From Paracoccaceae bacterium (GTDB taxonomy: Bacteria > Pseudomonadota > Alphaproteobacteria > Rhodobacterales > Rhodobacteraceae): DNA of 64,000 nt. The notes under the pieces were generated by a model. The model did no database searches, was not told the origin of the DNA, and was given only the letters and a program-made list of their open reading frames with translations. Both the position numbers and the translations under genes were made by a program. The DNA is taken from assembly GCA_027486345.1 (NCBI GenBank), contig JAIXPH010000048.1:186001-250000 (forward strand), read 5' to 3'. Positions 36,134-45,860 of this stretch are shown piece after piece (position 1 is the stretch's first letter; each line of letters opens with the position of its first letter).

Positions 36134-37231
36134 TCAGGACGGGATGTCGCCCACGATGCCTTCGACGTAGAAGTTCATGCCGAGCAGGTCGCCATCGGGC
36201 GCGACAGCACCATCGGCCAACCAGACGGAACCGTCCTGCTTGTTGATCGGCCCGGTGAAGGGGTGATAGGTGCCCGCACCGATCGCGTCGCGCATCGCCT
36301 CGGCTTCCGCCTTGACGTCAGCCGGAACCGCGTCGGTGATCTCGCCGATCAGCACTTCGCCGCCCGCAATGCCTTCCCAGACGTCAACCTGTGCATAGGT
36401 GCCATCCAGCAGCGCGCCCACGCGCTTGATGTAATAGGGCGCCCAGTTGTCGATGATCGACGACACGCGCGGGCTGGGCTTGTATTCCGACATGTCCGAC
36501 GCCTGACCGAACCCGATCACCTTGCCGCCGGTCTTGGCCGCTTCGGCCAAAGGTGCGGTGGAGTCGGTGTGCGAGGCGATCACGTCCACGCCCTGATCGA
36601 TCAGCGCCTTGGCGGCATCGGCCTCTTTCGCCGGGTCGAACCAGGTGAAGGCCCAGACCACCGACAGTTCGACCGCTGGGTTCACCTTCTTGGCGTGCAG
36701 GTAGTAGCTGTTGATCCCCATGATGACTTCCGGGATCGGGAAGGAGCCGATGTAGCCGATCTTGTTCGACTTGGTCATCTTGCCCGCGATGTGGCCCTGC
36801 ACGGCGCGGCCTTCATAGAAGCGCGCGTTGTAGGTCGACACGTTGGCGCTGTCGCGCTTGTAGCCGGTCGCATGCTCGAACTTCACATCCGGGAACTTGG
36901 CGGCGACCGCATTGGTCGGGTCCATGTAGCCGAAGGAGGTGGTGAAGATGATGTTGCAGCCCGACAGCGCCATCTGGGTCAGCGCGCGTTCCGCATCGGC
37001 GCCTTCGGGCACGTTTTCCTGCCAAACGATCTCGACCTTGTCGCCAAACTGCTCCTGCACGGCCAGCGCGCCCTGATGATGCTGGAAGGTCCAGCCGCCG
37101 TCACCGATCGGACCAACGTAGATGAAGCCCGCCTTCACCTTTTCCAGCACTTGGGCCATGGCCAGTTTGCCGCCCATCATCGTGGCGAAGCCCAGTGCCG
37201 CACCGCCCTTGAGGATCGTTCTTCTTTGCAT
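36134..37231 (-). CDS. BMP-family ABC transporter substrate-binding protein
   Basis: 365 residues. Periplasmic binding protein of the PnrA/Med/BMP family that captures nucleosides or purines. It starts with a twin-arginine-like export signal (MQRRTILKGGAALGFATMMG) and has no lipobox Cys. Fold markers: GFIYVGPIGDGGWTFQHHQG, IIFTTSFGYMDPTNAVAAKF, GYIGSFPIPEVIMGINSYYL and GVDVIASHTDSTAPLAEAAK. It is the last gene of the run that begins with xdhA, 45 bp after the permease gene. With xanthine dehydrogenase in the same run, a purine base or nucleoside is the likely cargo (inference). Confidence 0.93.
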   Translation of the reverse strand: MQRRTILKGGAALGFATMMGGKLAMAQVLEKVKAGFIYVGPIGDGGWTFQHHQGALAVQEQFGDKVEIVWQENVPEGADAERALTQMALSGCNIIFTTSFGYMDPTNAVAAKFPDVKFEHATGYKRDSANVSTYNARFYEGRAVQGHIAGKMTKSNKIGYIGSFPIPEVIMGINSYYLHAKKVNPAVELSVVWAFTWFDPAKEADAAKALIDQGVDVIASHTDSTAPLAEAAKTGGKVIGFGQASDMSEYKPSPRVSSIIDNWAPYYIKRVGALLDGTYAQVDVWEGIAGGEVLIGEITDAVPADVKAEAEAMRDAIGAGTYHPFTGPINKQDGSVWLADGAVAPDGDLLGMNFYVEGIVGDIPS

Positions 37232-37276
37232 TCGTTTGCTCCCTGATGGGCCTTCACCGGCCCGGTTGTGACAGCC

Positions 37277-38209
37277 TCAGCGCGAGGCGTGGAAGTTCTG
37301 GCCCAGCGCCGCAGGCGCGTTCAGCGCCGCCTTGCCCCGGCCCGAGGACATGATGACCAACACGAGGATGGTTATCAGATAGGGGGACATGGACAAGTAC
37401 TCCACCGGGATAGCCGCCCCGGCCGCCTGCAGATTAAGCTGCAACACAGTGATTCCGCCAAAAAGATAGGCACCGATCAGCACACGCCACGGCCGCCAGC
37501 TGGCAAAGACCACGATGGCCAACGCGATCCACCCCGCGCCGGCGGTGATCCCGTCCGTCCATTGCGGCACGCGCACAAGGCTGACATAGGCCCCGCCCAG
37601 CCCGGCCATGGCCCCGCCGAACAGGATGGCGAAGATGCGGATGCGCACCACCTTGTAGCCCAGCGCATGGGCCGCATCATGGCTTTCGCCCACCGCCCGC
37701 AGGATCAGCCCGGTGCGGGTATATTTCAGCACCGCCCAGACGGCGGCGATGATCAGGATCGAGGTATAGACCATCCAGTCATGCCGGAACAGGATGGTGC
37801 CCAGAACCGGGATCTCCGCCAAGGGCCCCAGAGGCAGCGCCGTGGTGGCGGGCGGCTTGATCCCGTTGTAGCCCTGCCCGATCATCGAAGACAGCCCCTG
37901 CCCGAACAGAGTCAGCGCAAGGCCGGTGGCCACCTGATTGGTCAGCATGAACTGCGTCAGCAGCCCAAACACCAGCGACAGCACCGCCCCGCCCAGCGCC
38001 CCGCCGACAAAGCCCATAACCGCGCTGCCCGAATACACCGCGAGGACAAAGCCGCAGATGGCGCCGATGATCATCATCCCCTCGACACCAAGGTTCAGCA
38101 CACCCGCCTTTTCCACCACCAACTCGCCAATCGCGGCCAGCATGATCGGAACCGATGCCACCATCAGCGAGGCGATCAGGATGGCGGGATTGATGCCTCC
38201 GATATCCAT
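37277..38209 (-). CDS. BMP-type ABC transporter permease
   Basis: 310 residues with eight to nine membrane helices. Typical of the nucleoside/ribose-type permease pair: [40 protein letters not shown] (the coupling-loop motif), and [15 protein letters not shown]. The ATG at 38209 overlaps the preceding permease's stop by 1 nt (TGATG). The frame is open further upstream, inside the other permease, but those residues are not part of this protein. Confidence 0.93.
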   Translation of the reverse strand: MDIGGINPAILIASLMVASVPIMLAAIGELVVEKAGVLNLGVEGMMIIGAICGFVLAVYSGSAVMGFVGGALGGAVLSLVFGLLTQFMLTNQVATGLALTLFGQGLSSMIGQGYNGIKPPATTALPLGPLAEIPVLGTILFRHDWMVYTSILIIAAVWAVLKYTRTGLILRAVGESHDAAHALGYKVVRIRIFAILFGGAMAGLGGAYVSLVRVPQWTDGITAGAGWIALAIVVFASWRPWRVLIGAYLFGGITVLQLNLQAAGAAIPVEYLSMSPYLITILVLVIMSSGRGKAALNAPAALGQNFHASR

Positions 38210-39294
38210 CAGGCGATCTCCCTTTTCTTCAGGCGGATGCGGTAGTTGGTCAACAGGTCCACGGCCAGCAGGAAGAACAAGAGCATTCCCTGAAACGCCT
38301 GAATGGCCGCCGATGGCAGGGACAGCATGAAACTGGCCAATTCCCCGCCGATATAGGTCAGCGCCATCAACAGCCCCGCCAGCAGGATGCCGATGGGGTT
38401 CAACCGGCCAAGGAAGGCCACGATGATGGCGGTAAAGCCATAGCCCGTGTTGAAGTCGATGCTGATCTGCCCGGCCGGCCCCGTCACCTCGAACATCCCC
38501 GCCATCCCGGCCAAGGCGCCCGAAATCCCCATGCACAGCACCGTCAGCCGCGTCGGGTTCACCCCGGCAAAGCGCGCGGCACGGGGGGCCTGACCGGCCA
38601 GCTTGATGTGATAGCCAAGGATATGGCGTTGCAGCAGCACATAGGCCGCGATCACCACGACAAAGGCCGCAACCACCCCCCAATGCATCCCCGTGCCCGC
38701 GATCAGTTCGGGGTTCGCCATCGCCGGGATCTGGCTCAGGTTCCGGCTGCCCGGAAACCCGCCGCCCTCAGGGTTGCGCAGCAATCCCAAGGACATCGAG
38801 GCCAAGATGTTCTGCGCCACATAGACCAGCAGGAGAGAGACCAGAATCTCATTGGTGTTGAACCGCGTCTTCAGCACCGCCGGGATCATCGCCCAGAGCC
38901 AGCCACCAAAGATGCCCGCCACCACCATCAGCGGGAACACCCAGCGCGTCTCGACCGGGTAAAGCGCCAGCCCCACCCCGGCCGCGAAAATCGCGCCCAT
39001 GATGTACTGCCCCTCGGCCCCGATGTTCCAGATGCCCGCCCGGAAGCCCAGCGACAGCCCCACCGCGATCAGGATCAGCGGCCCCGCCTTCACCAGAAGC
39101 TGCGGGCGCGAATAGGAGGCGAATTGCGGATTGAACAGCGGGTCCCAAAAGATGGTCCGTATCGCCTCCACCGGGTCTTTGCCCAAGGCCGCAAACATGA
39201 TCCCGCCCGCGATCATCGTCAGCACCACCGCCAGCACGGGCGTCGCCCATGCCCAAGTCCGGCTGGGCGAGGGGCGTTTTTCCAGTCTCAGCAC
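38209..39294 (-). CDS. BMP-type ABC transporter permease
   Basis: About 361 residues from the GTG at 39294. Transmembrane protein with the family pattern GLSLGFRAGIWNIGAEGQYI, FNTNEILVSLLLVYVAQNIL, and GQAPRAARFAGVNPTRLTVL in the coupling loop. It pairs with the next permease to form the heteromeric channel. The frame is open to 39330 but that stretch runs into a palindromic repeat, so GTG 39294 is preferred. Confidence 0.93.
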   Translation of the reverse strand: MLRLEKRPSPSRTWAWATPVLAVVLTMIAGGIMFAALGKDPVEAIRTIFWDPLFNPQFASYSRPQLLVKAGPLILIAVGLSLGFRAGIWNIGAEGQYIMGAIFAAGVGLALYPVETRWVFPLMVVAGIFGGWLWAMIPAVLKTRFNTNEILVSLLLVYVAQNILASMSLGLLRNPEGGGFPGSRNLSQIPAMANPELIAGTGMHWGVVAAFVVVIAAYVLLQRHILGYHIKLAGQAPRAARFAGVNPTRLTVLCMGISGALAGMAGMFEVTGPAGQISIDFNTGYGFTAIIVAFLGRLNPIGILLAGLLMALTYIGGELASFMLSLPSAAIQAFQGMLLFFLLAVDLLTNYRIRLKKREIA

Positions 39295-39327
39295 CCTGCA
39301 CCCCCACCTGCGCCTGCAGTCAACAAA

Positions 39328-39372
39328 CAAATTCCTTCGAAGGAATTTGCAATTTTCTTCGAAGAAAATTGC
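39328..39372. repeat. Tandem-palindrome repeat, copy 2 (two perfect palindromes)
   Basis: CAAATTCCTTCGAAGGAATTTG (39328-39349) is a perfect 22-bp palindrome directly followed by a perfect 24-bp one, made of GCAATTTTCTTC and its reverse complement (39349-39372). They fill the gap between the ATPase stop (39376) and the permease start. Both would form strong hairpins inside the polycistronic mRNA. No T tract follows. Confidence 0.9.
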
Positions 39373-39375
39373 GCT

Positions 39376-40902
39376 TCACGCCCCATGATGCGCGACCTCC
39401 ATGCCATGCGCGCCGCCCATCATCAGGCCGATCTCGTCAATCGTCAGCCCCTGCACCGGGCGCGGGGCGGTCAGCCGCCCTTCGTTCAGCGCGGCGAAAT
39501 TGTCGGCGATTTCCAACAACTCGTCCAAGTCCTGCGAGATCACCACCACCGCCGCGCCCTCGGCCGCGCGGTCGAGGATGGCCTGACGGATCGCCGCCGC
39601 CGCTGCCGCATCGACGCCCCATGTCGGCTGGTTGATGACGATCACGCCGGGGGCTTGGCTCAATTCCCGCCCCACCACGAACTTTTGCAGGTTGCCCCCC
39701 GACAGCGCCCGCGCCGCGACATGGGTGCCGGGGGTGCGCACGTCGAAATCCTTGACGATCCCCGCCGCAAAAGCCGCCGTCTTGGCCCAGTCGATGAAAC
39801 CGCCGGACACCAGACCCTTGCGGACCGCGCCCGACAGCAGCGCATTTTCCACAAGGCTCATGTCCGGGGCCGCCGCATGGCCAAGGCGTTCCTCTGGCGC
39901 AGACACCAGCCCTGCCGCGCGCCGGTCATTCGGCCCCTTGTCGCCCATGCCCGCACCGTCGATCTTCACCGTGTCGCGTGCCGTCCGCACCTCGCCGGAC
40001 AGCGCCAGCAAGAGTTCGTCCTGCCCATTGCCCGCCACCCCGGCGATCCCCAAGACCTCACCCCGCGCCACGGAAAAGCCGATGTCCTTGAGGCTGGTCC
40101 CGAACGGGATGGGTGAGGCGACCGACAGCCCCGTCACCTGCAAGGCAACCGCGCCCTTGGCCTTGGCATTGCGCGCGGGCGGGGTCAGGGTCGCACCCAC
40201 CATCAACTCCGCCATTTCCCGCGCGGTGCGCTCGCGCGGCGTGCATGTGGCCACCACCTTGCCCCGGCGCAGGATCGTCGCCTCATCGCACAGCGTGCGG
40301 ATTTCTTCCAGCTTGTGGCTGATATAGAGGATCGCCGTCCCCTCTGACGCCAACTTTCGCAGCGTCTTGAACAGGATCTCCACCTCTTGCGGCGTCAGGA
40401 CCGAGGTGGGTTCATCCATGATCAGAAGCTTGGGATCTTGCAGCAGGCAGCGAATGATCTCCACCCTTTGCCGTTCGCCCGCCGACAGATCGCCCACCAT
40501 GCGACCGGGGTCCAGCGGCAGGCCATATTCTTGCGACACCGCCTTGATCCGGCTGGACAATTCGCGCATCGGCGGCGGGTTTTCCATGCCGAGGGCCACG
40601 TTTTCCGCGACATTCAGCGCCTCGAACAGGCTGAAATGCTGGAACACCATCGCCACGCCGGTCGCCCGCGCCTGACGAGGTTCGGTCGGCTGATAGCTTT
40701 GCCCGCGAAAGCGCATCGTTCCGGCATCGGGCTTGACCAGACCGTAGATCATCTTGACCAGGGTGGACTTGCCCGCGCCATTCTCGCCCAACAGCGCGTG
40801 GATCTCGCCCTCCGCGATCTGGAAGGACACATCACTGTTGGCCACCACGCCCGGATAGGCCTTGGTCACCCCGCTGATGGCCAGCAGTTCGGTCCCCGTC
40901 AT
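39376..40902 (-). CDS. BMP-type ABC transporter ATP-binding protein (two ABC domains)
   Basis: 508 residues, two fused ABC domains. The first has a full Walker A (LLGENGAGKSTLVKMIYG), signature LSAGERQRVEIIRCLL and Walker B (LLIMDEPTSVL). The second has a degenerate P-loop (IAGVAGNGQDELLLAL), signature LSGGNLQKFVVGREL and VIVINQPTWGVD in place of a normal Walker B; this asymmetry is normal for the RbsA/YufO group and not a sign of decay. It drives the importer made by the two downstream permeases. Its start overlaps the xdhC stop (ATGA). Confidence 0.95.
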   Translation of the reverse strand: MTGTELLAISGVTKAYPGVVANSDVSFQIAEGEIHALLGENGAGKSTLVKMIYGLVKPDAGTMRFRGQSYQPTEPRQARATGVAMVFQHFSLFEALNVAENVALGMENPPPMRELSSRIKAVSQEYGLPLDPGRMVGDLSAGERQRVEIIRCLLQDPKLLIMDEPTSVLTPQEVEILFKTLRKLASEGTAILYISHKLEEIRTLCDEATILRRGKVVATCTPRERTAREMAELMVGATLTPPARNAKAKGAVALQVTGLSVASPIPFGTSLKDIGFSVARGEVLGIAGVAGNGQDELLLALSGEVRTARDTVKIDGAGMGDKGPNDRRAAGLVSAPEERLGHAAAPDMSLVENALLSGAVRKGLVSGGFIDWAKTAAFAAGIVKDFDVRTPGTHVAARALSGGNLQKFVVGRELSQAPGVIVINQPTWGVDAAAAAAIRQAILDRAAEGAAVVVISQDLDELLEIADNFAALNEGRLTAPRPVQGLTIDEIGLMMGGAHGMEVAHHGA

Positions 40903-41837
40903 CCCGCGTTCTCCTGTCGTGACGCGTTGGTCTTGGTTCGGCGCAGGAAGGCCGTGGCGACGCCCACGGCAATGGCCTGCGGATGCTTTCCTAAGGAAGG
41001 ATCACCGATGGGGCAATCTATCCGGGCGATATCGGGGGCGGCATGGCCCAGCGCCGAAAGGCGGGACCGGAAACGCGCCCATTTCGTGGCCGAACCGATC
41101 AAACCGCAGGCGGCAAAACCATGGACAAGCAAGCGGTGGCAAAGGTCAAGGTCCAGCGCGTGGGAATAGGTCAGGATCAGATGCTCGGCCGAGGCGGGCG
41201 CATGGCTGACCAACAAGGCCGGGTCCGCCGCCCAAAGCGGGGTCACATTGGCCGGAACATCGGCGGGAAACCGATCCGCCCTGATATCCACCCAAGTGAT
41301 CGCCCCCCCCGGCAAGGGCGCCACCACCGCCACCAGCGCCCGGCCCACATGCCCCGCGCCCCAGACCCAAAGCTGCCGCGTCGGACGCGCCACCGGTTCC
41401 ACCATCCAGCCTTGCACCCATTGCGGCACGGGCAAGACCCCCTGCCCCCGCGCCCGGTCCAGCAGGCGCTTGACCGCCAAAGGCATCTCCCGCCCGTCGA
41501 TTGCCCGCGCGACGATATCATCCTGCGGCATGGGGAGGGTTGCAGCCTCGTAAACCTCGGTCAGCAGGGTCACCGCCCCGCCGCAGCATTGGCCCAGCTT
41601 CGGCCCCAAAGCCTCACGATCCAGACGCGCGCCACCCTGCGCCAGCATCGCGCGGGCGCGAAGGGTCGCCTCATGCTCCAAAGCGCCGCCGCCGATGGTG
41701 CCCGATTGGCCATCACGCCAGACCAGCATGGCCGCCCCCACCTCACGTGGGGAAGACCCATCATGGGCGGCAATCACCACACGGGCAACGCGCCGATGGA
41801 CGGCCACCGCCGCAGCGAGGGCGTCAAGGTCAAACAC
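40899..41837 (-). CDS. xdhC: Xanthine dehydrogenase accessory protein XdhC
   Basis: 312 residues. It binds and sulfurates molybdenum cofactor and inserts it into XdhB; not part of the mature enzyme. XdhC features: VIAAHDGSSPREVGAAMLVW, SGTIGGGALEHEATLRAR, LGQCCGGAVTLL with the cofactor-binding cysteines, and a Rossmann region (LWVWGAGHVGRALVAVVAPL). The stop overlaps the ABC ATPase start by 4 bp, tying enzyme maturation and transport in one transcript. A palindrome pair lies between it and xdhB. Confidence 0.94.
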   Translation of the reverse strand: MFDLDALAAAVAVHRRVARVVIAAHDGSSPREVGAAMLVWRDGQSGTIGGGALEHEATLRARAMLAQGGARLDREALGPKLGQCCGGAVTLLTEVYEAATLPMPQDDIVARAIDGREMPLAVKRLLDRARGQGVLPVPQWVQGWMVEPVARPTRQLWVWGAGHVGRALVAVVAPLPGGAITWVDIRADRFPADVPANVTPLWAADPALLVSHAPASAEHLILTYSHALDLDLCHRLLVHGFAACGLIGSATKWARFRSRLSALGHAAPDIARIDCPIGDPSLGKHPQAIAVGVATAFLRRTKTNASRQENAG

Positions 41838-41851
41838 CGCGACCTCCCCCC

Positions 41852-41898
41852 CGATTTCTGCGCGCAGAAATCGTGCCGGAATTTGCGCCCAAATTCCG
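41852..41898. repeat. Tandem-palindrome repeat, copy 3 (two hairpins)
   Basis: A perfect palindrome with arms CGATTTCTGCG / CGCAGAAATCG (41852-41873) and CGGAATTTG-CGCC-CAAATTCCG (41877-41898), in the 62-bp gap between xdhB and xdhC. The second hairpin has the same 9-bp arms as the one at 15056-15075. So two distant intergenic sites share the same stems while loops differ. Confidence 0.9.
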
Positions 41899-41899
41899 C

Positions 41900-44317
41900 T
41901 TACCCATGCCCGCGCACCCGATTGACCGCCGCCAACACCCGCTCTGCCGTGGCAGGGGCGTCCAGCGCGGGATAGGCCCCGTCGCCACAGGCCGCCACCG
42001 CATCCGACAACGCATAAAGCGCGGAAATCCCCAGCATGAAGGGCGGCTCACCCACGGCCTTGGATTTTCCGATGGAGTCCTCTCGGTTGGGACGATCCCA
42101 CAGCGCCACGTTGAACACGCGCGGACGGTCGGAACAGGCCGGGATCTTGTAGGTGCTGGGCGCATGGGTCGCCAAGCGCCCCTTGCCGTCCCACACCAAC
42201 TCCTCGGTCGTCAGCCAGCCTGCCCCCTGCACATAGGCGCCTTCGACCTGCCCGATATCCAGGATCGGGTTCAGGCTGGTCCCGGTGTCATGCAACAGGT
42301 CCGCCCGCAGGATGCGGTTTTCGCCCGTCAGGGTGTCAATCACCACCTCTGTCACCGCCGCACCATAGGCGAAGTAGAGGAACGGTCGCCCCTGCCCGCG
42401 CAGCCGATCCCAGGTGATCTTCGGCGTGGCATAAAATCCGGTCGAGGACAGCGACACCCGCGCCTGATAGGCCCAGGCGGCCACGCGGTCAAAGGCGTAT
42501 TCCTCGCCCGCGACCCGCACCATCCCGTCCTGAAAGCGCACCTTCTCCACCGGCACCTGATGCTTTTCGGCGATGAAGGCCGCCATCCGGTCCCGCACCG
42601 TCTCTGCCGCCGCCTTGGCCGCCATGCCGTTTAGGTCAGACCCGGAGGATGCCGCCGTGGCCGAGGTATTGGGCACTTTCGCCGTGTCCGTCGCCGTGAT
42701 CTTCACCGCTGCGGGATCGACGCCGAACACGCCCGCCACCACTTGCGCCACCTTCTTGAACAGACCCTGCCCCATCTCGGTCCCGCCGTGGTTCAAGAGG
42801 ATCGAGCCGTCCTGATAGACATGGACCAAAGCCCCGGCCTGGTTCAGGTGCGTCAGCGTGAAGGAAATCCCGAACTTCACCGGCGTCAGCGCAATCCCGC
42901 GCTTGAGCACCGGACTGCCCGCGTTCCACGCGGCAATCGCCGCCCGCCGCGCGCGATAGTCAGAGGTCCGCTCCAACTCCGCCGTCAGCTCATGCAGCAC
43001 GAAATCCTCAACCGGCATATGGAACGGCGTGGTCTGCACCGCCCCATCCGCCGCCAAAGCATGCGAGCCGACGGACATAGCCCGCCCGCGAGAAGTCAGG
43101 TCTCCTTCTCCTTGCCCTGTCTTCTCTGCGGAAATATCCTCGGGGTCCGGGGGTGAAGCCCCCGGGGCCTCCACCATTGCGCGGTAGAAATTCGCACGCC
43201 GCACGTCCAGCGGATCACGGCCAAGGGCATGGGCGATATGGTCCATCACCCGCTCAATCCCAATCACGCCCTGCGGGCCACCAAAACCACGAAAAGCGGT
43301 GGCAGAGGTAGTGTTGGTCTTCAGCCGGTGGCTTTCGATCCGCACCGAGGGCAGGTGATAGGCGTTGTCGGCGTGCAGCATGGCGCGGTCAGCCACGGGC
43401 AAGGACAGATCCATCGACCACCCGCAGCGGAAAAGATGGGTGAATTCGACCCCGGTCAGCTTGCCCTGATCGTCAAACCCCGCCCGATACAATATCCGGA
43501 GATCATGGCGCTTGCCGGTGATGACCATGTCATCGTCGCGGTCATAGCGCATCTTGCAGGGTCGCCCGGTGCGCGCTGCGGCCACCGCGCAGGCGATGGC
43601 CAGCCAGTTGCCTTGACTTTCCTTGCCACCGAAACCACCGCCCATGCGCCGCACTTCTACGCGTACCGCACTCATCGGCAGGTGCAGGGCATGGGCGACT
43701 TTGTGCTGAATCTCGGTCGGGTGCTGGGTGGATGACAGCACGACCATATCCCCACCATCCTGCGGCAGGCAGGCGGCGACTTGGCCTTCAAGGTAGAAAT
43801 GCTCTTGCCCACCGACCTCAAACCGTCCCTCGACCTGATGCGGGGCCTCTGCGATCGCTATGGCTGTGTCGCCCTTGGTCCAGATCACCGGGCCATTTTC
43901 AAACCGGCTGTTGGCGGCAAGGGCGTCGTCCACAGTCAACAGTGCTGGAAGTTCGCGATACTCCACCCGCCCAAGACGCGCGGCGCGGCGGGCGGCGTGG
44001 TGGCTTTCGGCGACGACGATAAAGATCGGCTGGCCGACAAAATGCACTTTGCCCGTGGCAACCAGCGGTTCATCGCCAAGCGAGGGCGAACAATCCGGCA
44101 CATGATCGAAATCCTCGGCCGCGTAGACCGCGACAACGCCGGGTGCTGCGCGGACGGCAGTCAAGTCCATCGACAGGATGTCCCCATGCGCGACGGTGGA
44201 CAGGCCAAAGGCCAGATGCAGCGCATTGCCCGGCAGGGGGATGTCATCGACATAGCGCGCTTGACCTGTGACATGCAGCGGGGCCGCGTCATGGGGAAGG
44301 GATTTGCCCATGCTCAT
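41900..44317 (-). CDS. xdhB: Xanthine dehydrogenase, molybdopterin-binding subunit
   Basis: 805 residues. With XdhA it oxidises hypoxanthine and xanthine to urate, passing electrons to NAD+. Motifs: [78 protein letters not shown] (conserved Arg), [19 protein letters not shown], and the active-site Glu in [19 protein letters not shown]. The Rhodobacter capsulatus subunit is about 777 residues; the extra length here is explained by a stretch at about residues 383-410 ([20 protein letters not shown] and on) that is translated from a palindromic repeat (43124-43166 region). Start overlaps the xdhA stop (ATGA). Confidence 0.95.
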   Translation of the reverse strand: MSMGKSLPHDAAPLHVTGQARYVDDIPLPGNALHLAFGLSTVAHGDILSMDLTAVRAAPGVVAVYAAEDFDHVPDCSPSLGDEPLVATGKVHFVGQPIFIVVAESHHAARRAARLGRVEYRELPALLTVDDALAANSRFENGPVIWTKGDTAIAIAEAPHQVEGRFEVGGQEHFYLEGQVAACLPQDGGDMVVLSSTQHPTEIQHKVAHALHLPMSAVRVEVRRMGGGFGGKESQGNWLAIACAVAAARTGRPCKMRYDRDDDMVITGKRHDLRILYRAGFDDQGKLTGVEFTHLFRCGWSMDLSLPVADRAMLHADNAYHLPSVRIESHRLKTNTTSATAFRGFGGPQGVIGIERVMDHIAHALGRDPLDVRRANFYRAMVEAPGASPPDPEDISAEKTGQGEGDLTSRGRAMSVGSHALAADGAVQTTPFHMPVEDFVLHELTAELERTSDYRARRAAIAAWNAGSPVLKRGIALTPVKFGISFTLTHLNQAGALVHVYQDGSILLNHGGTEMGQGLFKKVAQVVAGVFGVDPAAVKITATDTAKVPNTSATAASSGSDLNGMAAKAAAETVRDRMAAFIAEKHQVPVEKVRFQDGMVRVAGEEYAFDRVAAWAYQARVSLSSTGFYATPKITWDRLRGQGRPFLYFAYGAAVTEVVIDTLTGENRILRADLLHDTGTSLNPILDIGQVEGAYVQGAGWLTTEELVWDGKGRLATHAPSTYKIPACSDRPRVFNVALWDRPNREDSIGKSKAVGEPPFMLGISALYALSDAVAACGDGAYPALDAPATAERVLAAVNRVRGHG
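43124..43166. repeat. AAATATCC-core palindromic repeat, copy 4, inside xdhB
   Basis: TCTGCGGAAATATCCTCGGG followed by the hairpin CCGGGGG-TGAAG-CCCCCGG (43147-43165). Same core and same hairpin side as the intergenic copies, but here within an intact reading frame; it encodes the [10 protein letters not shown] region of XdhB. Confidence 0.8.
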
Positions 44318-45822
44318 GGCTGCACCTCCAGCACCGAGACGGGAGTTCCGTTCAGGTCGTGGAAATAGCGTGTCAGCAGATTTTGCGCGGCGGTCAGGCG
44401 ATAGGCGGCACTGGCGCGCATGTCGGACAAGGGGGTGAAGTCATCGGCAAAGGCGGCGCGGGCGGTGGCGATGGTCGCATCGCTCCACACCTGACCGATC
44501 AAGGCGGCCTCGACCGCTGAGGCCCGTTTCGGGATACCTGCCATGCCGCCAAAGGCGATGCGGGCTTGGGTGACGATGCCATCCGTCACAGTCACGTTGA
44601 AACAGCCGCAGACGGCAGAGATATCCTGATCGAAGCGTTTGGAGAGTTTGTAGCACCGCAAAGCGGTCGCGTGTTCGGGGAAGGAGACCCCGGCCACGAA
44701 TTCCCCCGGCTGGCGGTCCTGCTTGCGATACTCAAGGAAGAAGGACTCAAGCGGGATCGACCGCATCACGTCGCCCCGGCGCAGGTGCAGCGTCGCCCCC
44801 AAGGCAATCAGCGCAGGCGGGCCATCGCCGATGGGCGAGCCGTTGGCGATATTGCCGCCAATGGTCGCGGCGTTGCGGACCTGCTCACTGGCATAGCGGC
44901 GCAGAAGTTCCCCGAGCGAGGGCAGCGTCGGGGCCACCGCCGCCCGCAAGGTGGCGATGGTGACGCCCGCGCCGACATGCAGCATGCCGCCCTGCCGTTC
45001 GATCTTTTGCAGGTCCGTGACCCCGTTCAGGAAGGCCACCTTCGGCAGGTCGCGCATCTGTTTGGTGACCCACAGCCCCACATCCGTGGCCCCGGCGATC
45101 AGCGTGGCGTCGGGGTTGGCCTGATACCATTCCGCCAGTTCGTCGCTGTTGCTTGGGCGGAAGCCGTGCAGGGGGGTCTCGGCCCCCCCTCGGCCTGCGG
45201 CCTCTCCCGGCCCGATGGCATGGCCATCGGGCGTTCGACGCTGACGACCTTCCACCGGAAGGTCGTCCGGGCGCGTCTCACCCCCCGAGGATATTTGACC
45301 AGAGACAACGGACGCAGACGTAAGCGCTTTTTGGTCTGCCGCCATCCAATCCGGCACGGGCGCTTTGGCAGCGGCCTCGGCGGCGCGGATGATCGGGGCG
45401 TAGCCCGTGCAGCGGCAAAGGTTGCCTGCCAGCACATCATCGTGGTCCCTGCGGCCCTGCATCTGACCCACCGCCATCGAGACGACAAAACCCGGGGTGC
45501 AGAACCCGCATTGCGATCCGTGGTGGTCCACCATCGCGGCCTGCACCGGGTGCATTTCGCCCTTGGGGCCAGAGAGGCCCTCAACCGTGCGAACCGCCTT
45601 GCCGTCAAGTTGCGGCAGGAACAGGATGCAGGCGTTCAGCGCGCGCGATCCGGCCGCATCAGTGACCATCACCGTGCAGGCGCCGCAATCGCCCTCATTG
45701 CAGCCCTCTTTCGTGCCGTTCAGGCCGCGCCCCTCGCGCAGCCAATCGAGAAGCGTGCGCGTCGGCGGCTGATCTGCCACGCGCACCGGCGTTCCGTTCA
45801 ACAGAAACGCGATCCCGGTCAT
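44314..45822 (-). CDS. xdhA: Xanthine dehydrogenase, small subunit (2Fe-2S and FAD)
   Basis: 502 residues. Two [2Fe-2S] clusters: [13 protein letters not shown] (Cys41, 46, 49) and [10 protein letters not shown] plus [11 protein letters not shown] (Cys105, 108, 136, 138). The FAD domain starts at [15 protein letters not shown] (about residue 241) and ends at [18 protein letters not shown]. Takes electrons from the molybdenum site to NAD+. Between the second cluster domain and the FAD domain is a polar, Gly/Arg-rich segment of about 45-50 residues (about 172-222) that corresponds exactly to a repeat element in the DNA (45171-45304); the R. capsulatus subunit is about 462 residues. First gene of the xdhABC-transporter run. 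Confidence 0.94.
   Translation of the reverse strand: MTGIAFLLNGTPVRVADQPPTRTLLDWLREGRGLNGTKEGCNEGDCGACTVMVTDAAGSRALNACILFLPQLDGKAVRTVEGLSGPKGEMHPVQAAMVDHHGSQCGFCTPGFVVSMAVGQMQGRRDHDDVLAGNLCRCTGYAPIIRAAEAAAKAPVPDWMAADQKALTSASVVSGQISSGGETRPDDLPVEGRQRRTPDGHAIGPGEAAGRGGAETPLHGFRPSNSDELAEWYQANPDATLIAGATDVGLWVTKQMRDLPKVAFLNGVTDLQKIERQGGMLHVGAGVTIATLRAAVAPTLPSLGELLRRYASEQVRNAATIGGNIANGSPIGDGPPALIALGATLHLRRGDVMRSIPLESFFLEYRKQDRQPGEFVAGVSFPEHATALRCYKLSKRFDQDISAVCGCFNVTVTDGIVTQARIAFGGMAGIPKRASAVEAALIGQVWSDATIATARAAFADDFTPLSDMRASAAYRLTAAQNLLTRYFHDLNGTPVSVLEVQP
45171..45304. repeat. AAATATCC-core palindromic repeat, copy 5, inside xdhA
   Basis: The core appears as CCCCCCGAGGATATTTG (45281-45297). Beside it are three hairpins: GGGGGG/CCCCCC (45171-45188), CCCGATGGC-ATG-GCCATCGGG (45211-45231) and ACGACCTTCC-ACC-GGAAGGTCGT (45244-45266, ten perfect base pairs). 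The whole element stays in the xdhA frame without a stop codon. Confidence 0.85.
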
Positions 45823-45860
45823 GTCTCAACCCGCCGCCTTCTCCCCGTTCGAGGCATTTT

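Noticed and set aside
39376-40902. Decayed second ABC domain in the BMP-type ATPase
   Set aside because: A degenerate second P-loop is usual in this two-domain family; signature and flanking motifs are intact.
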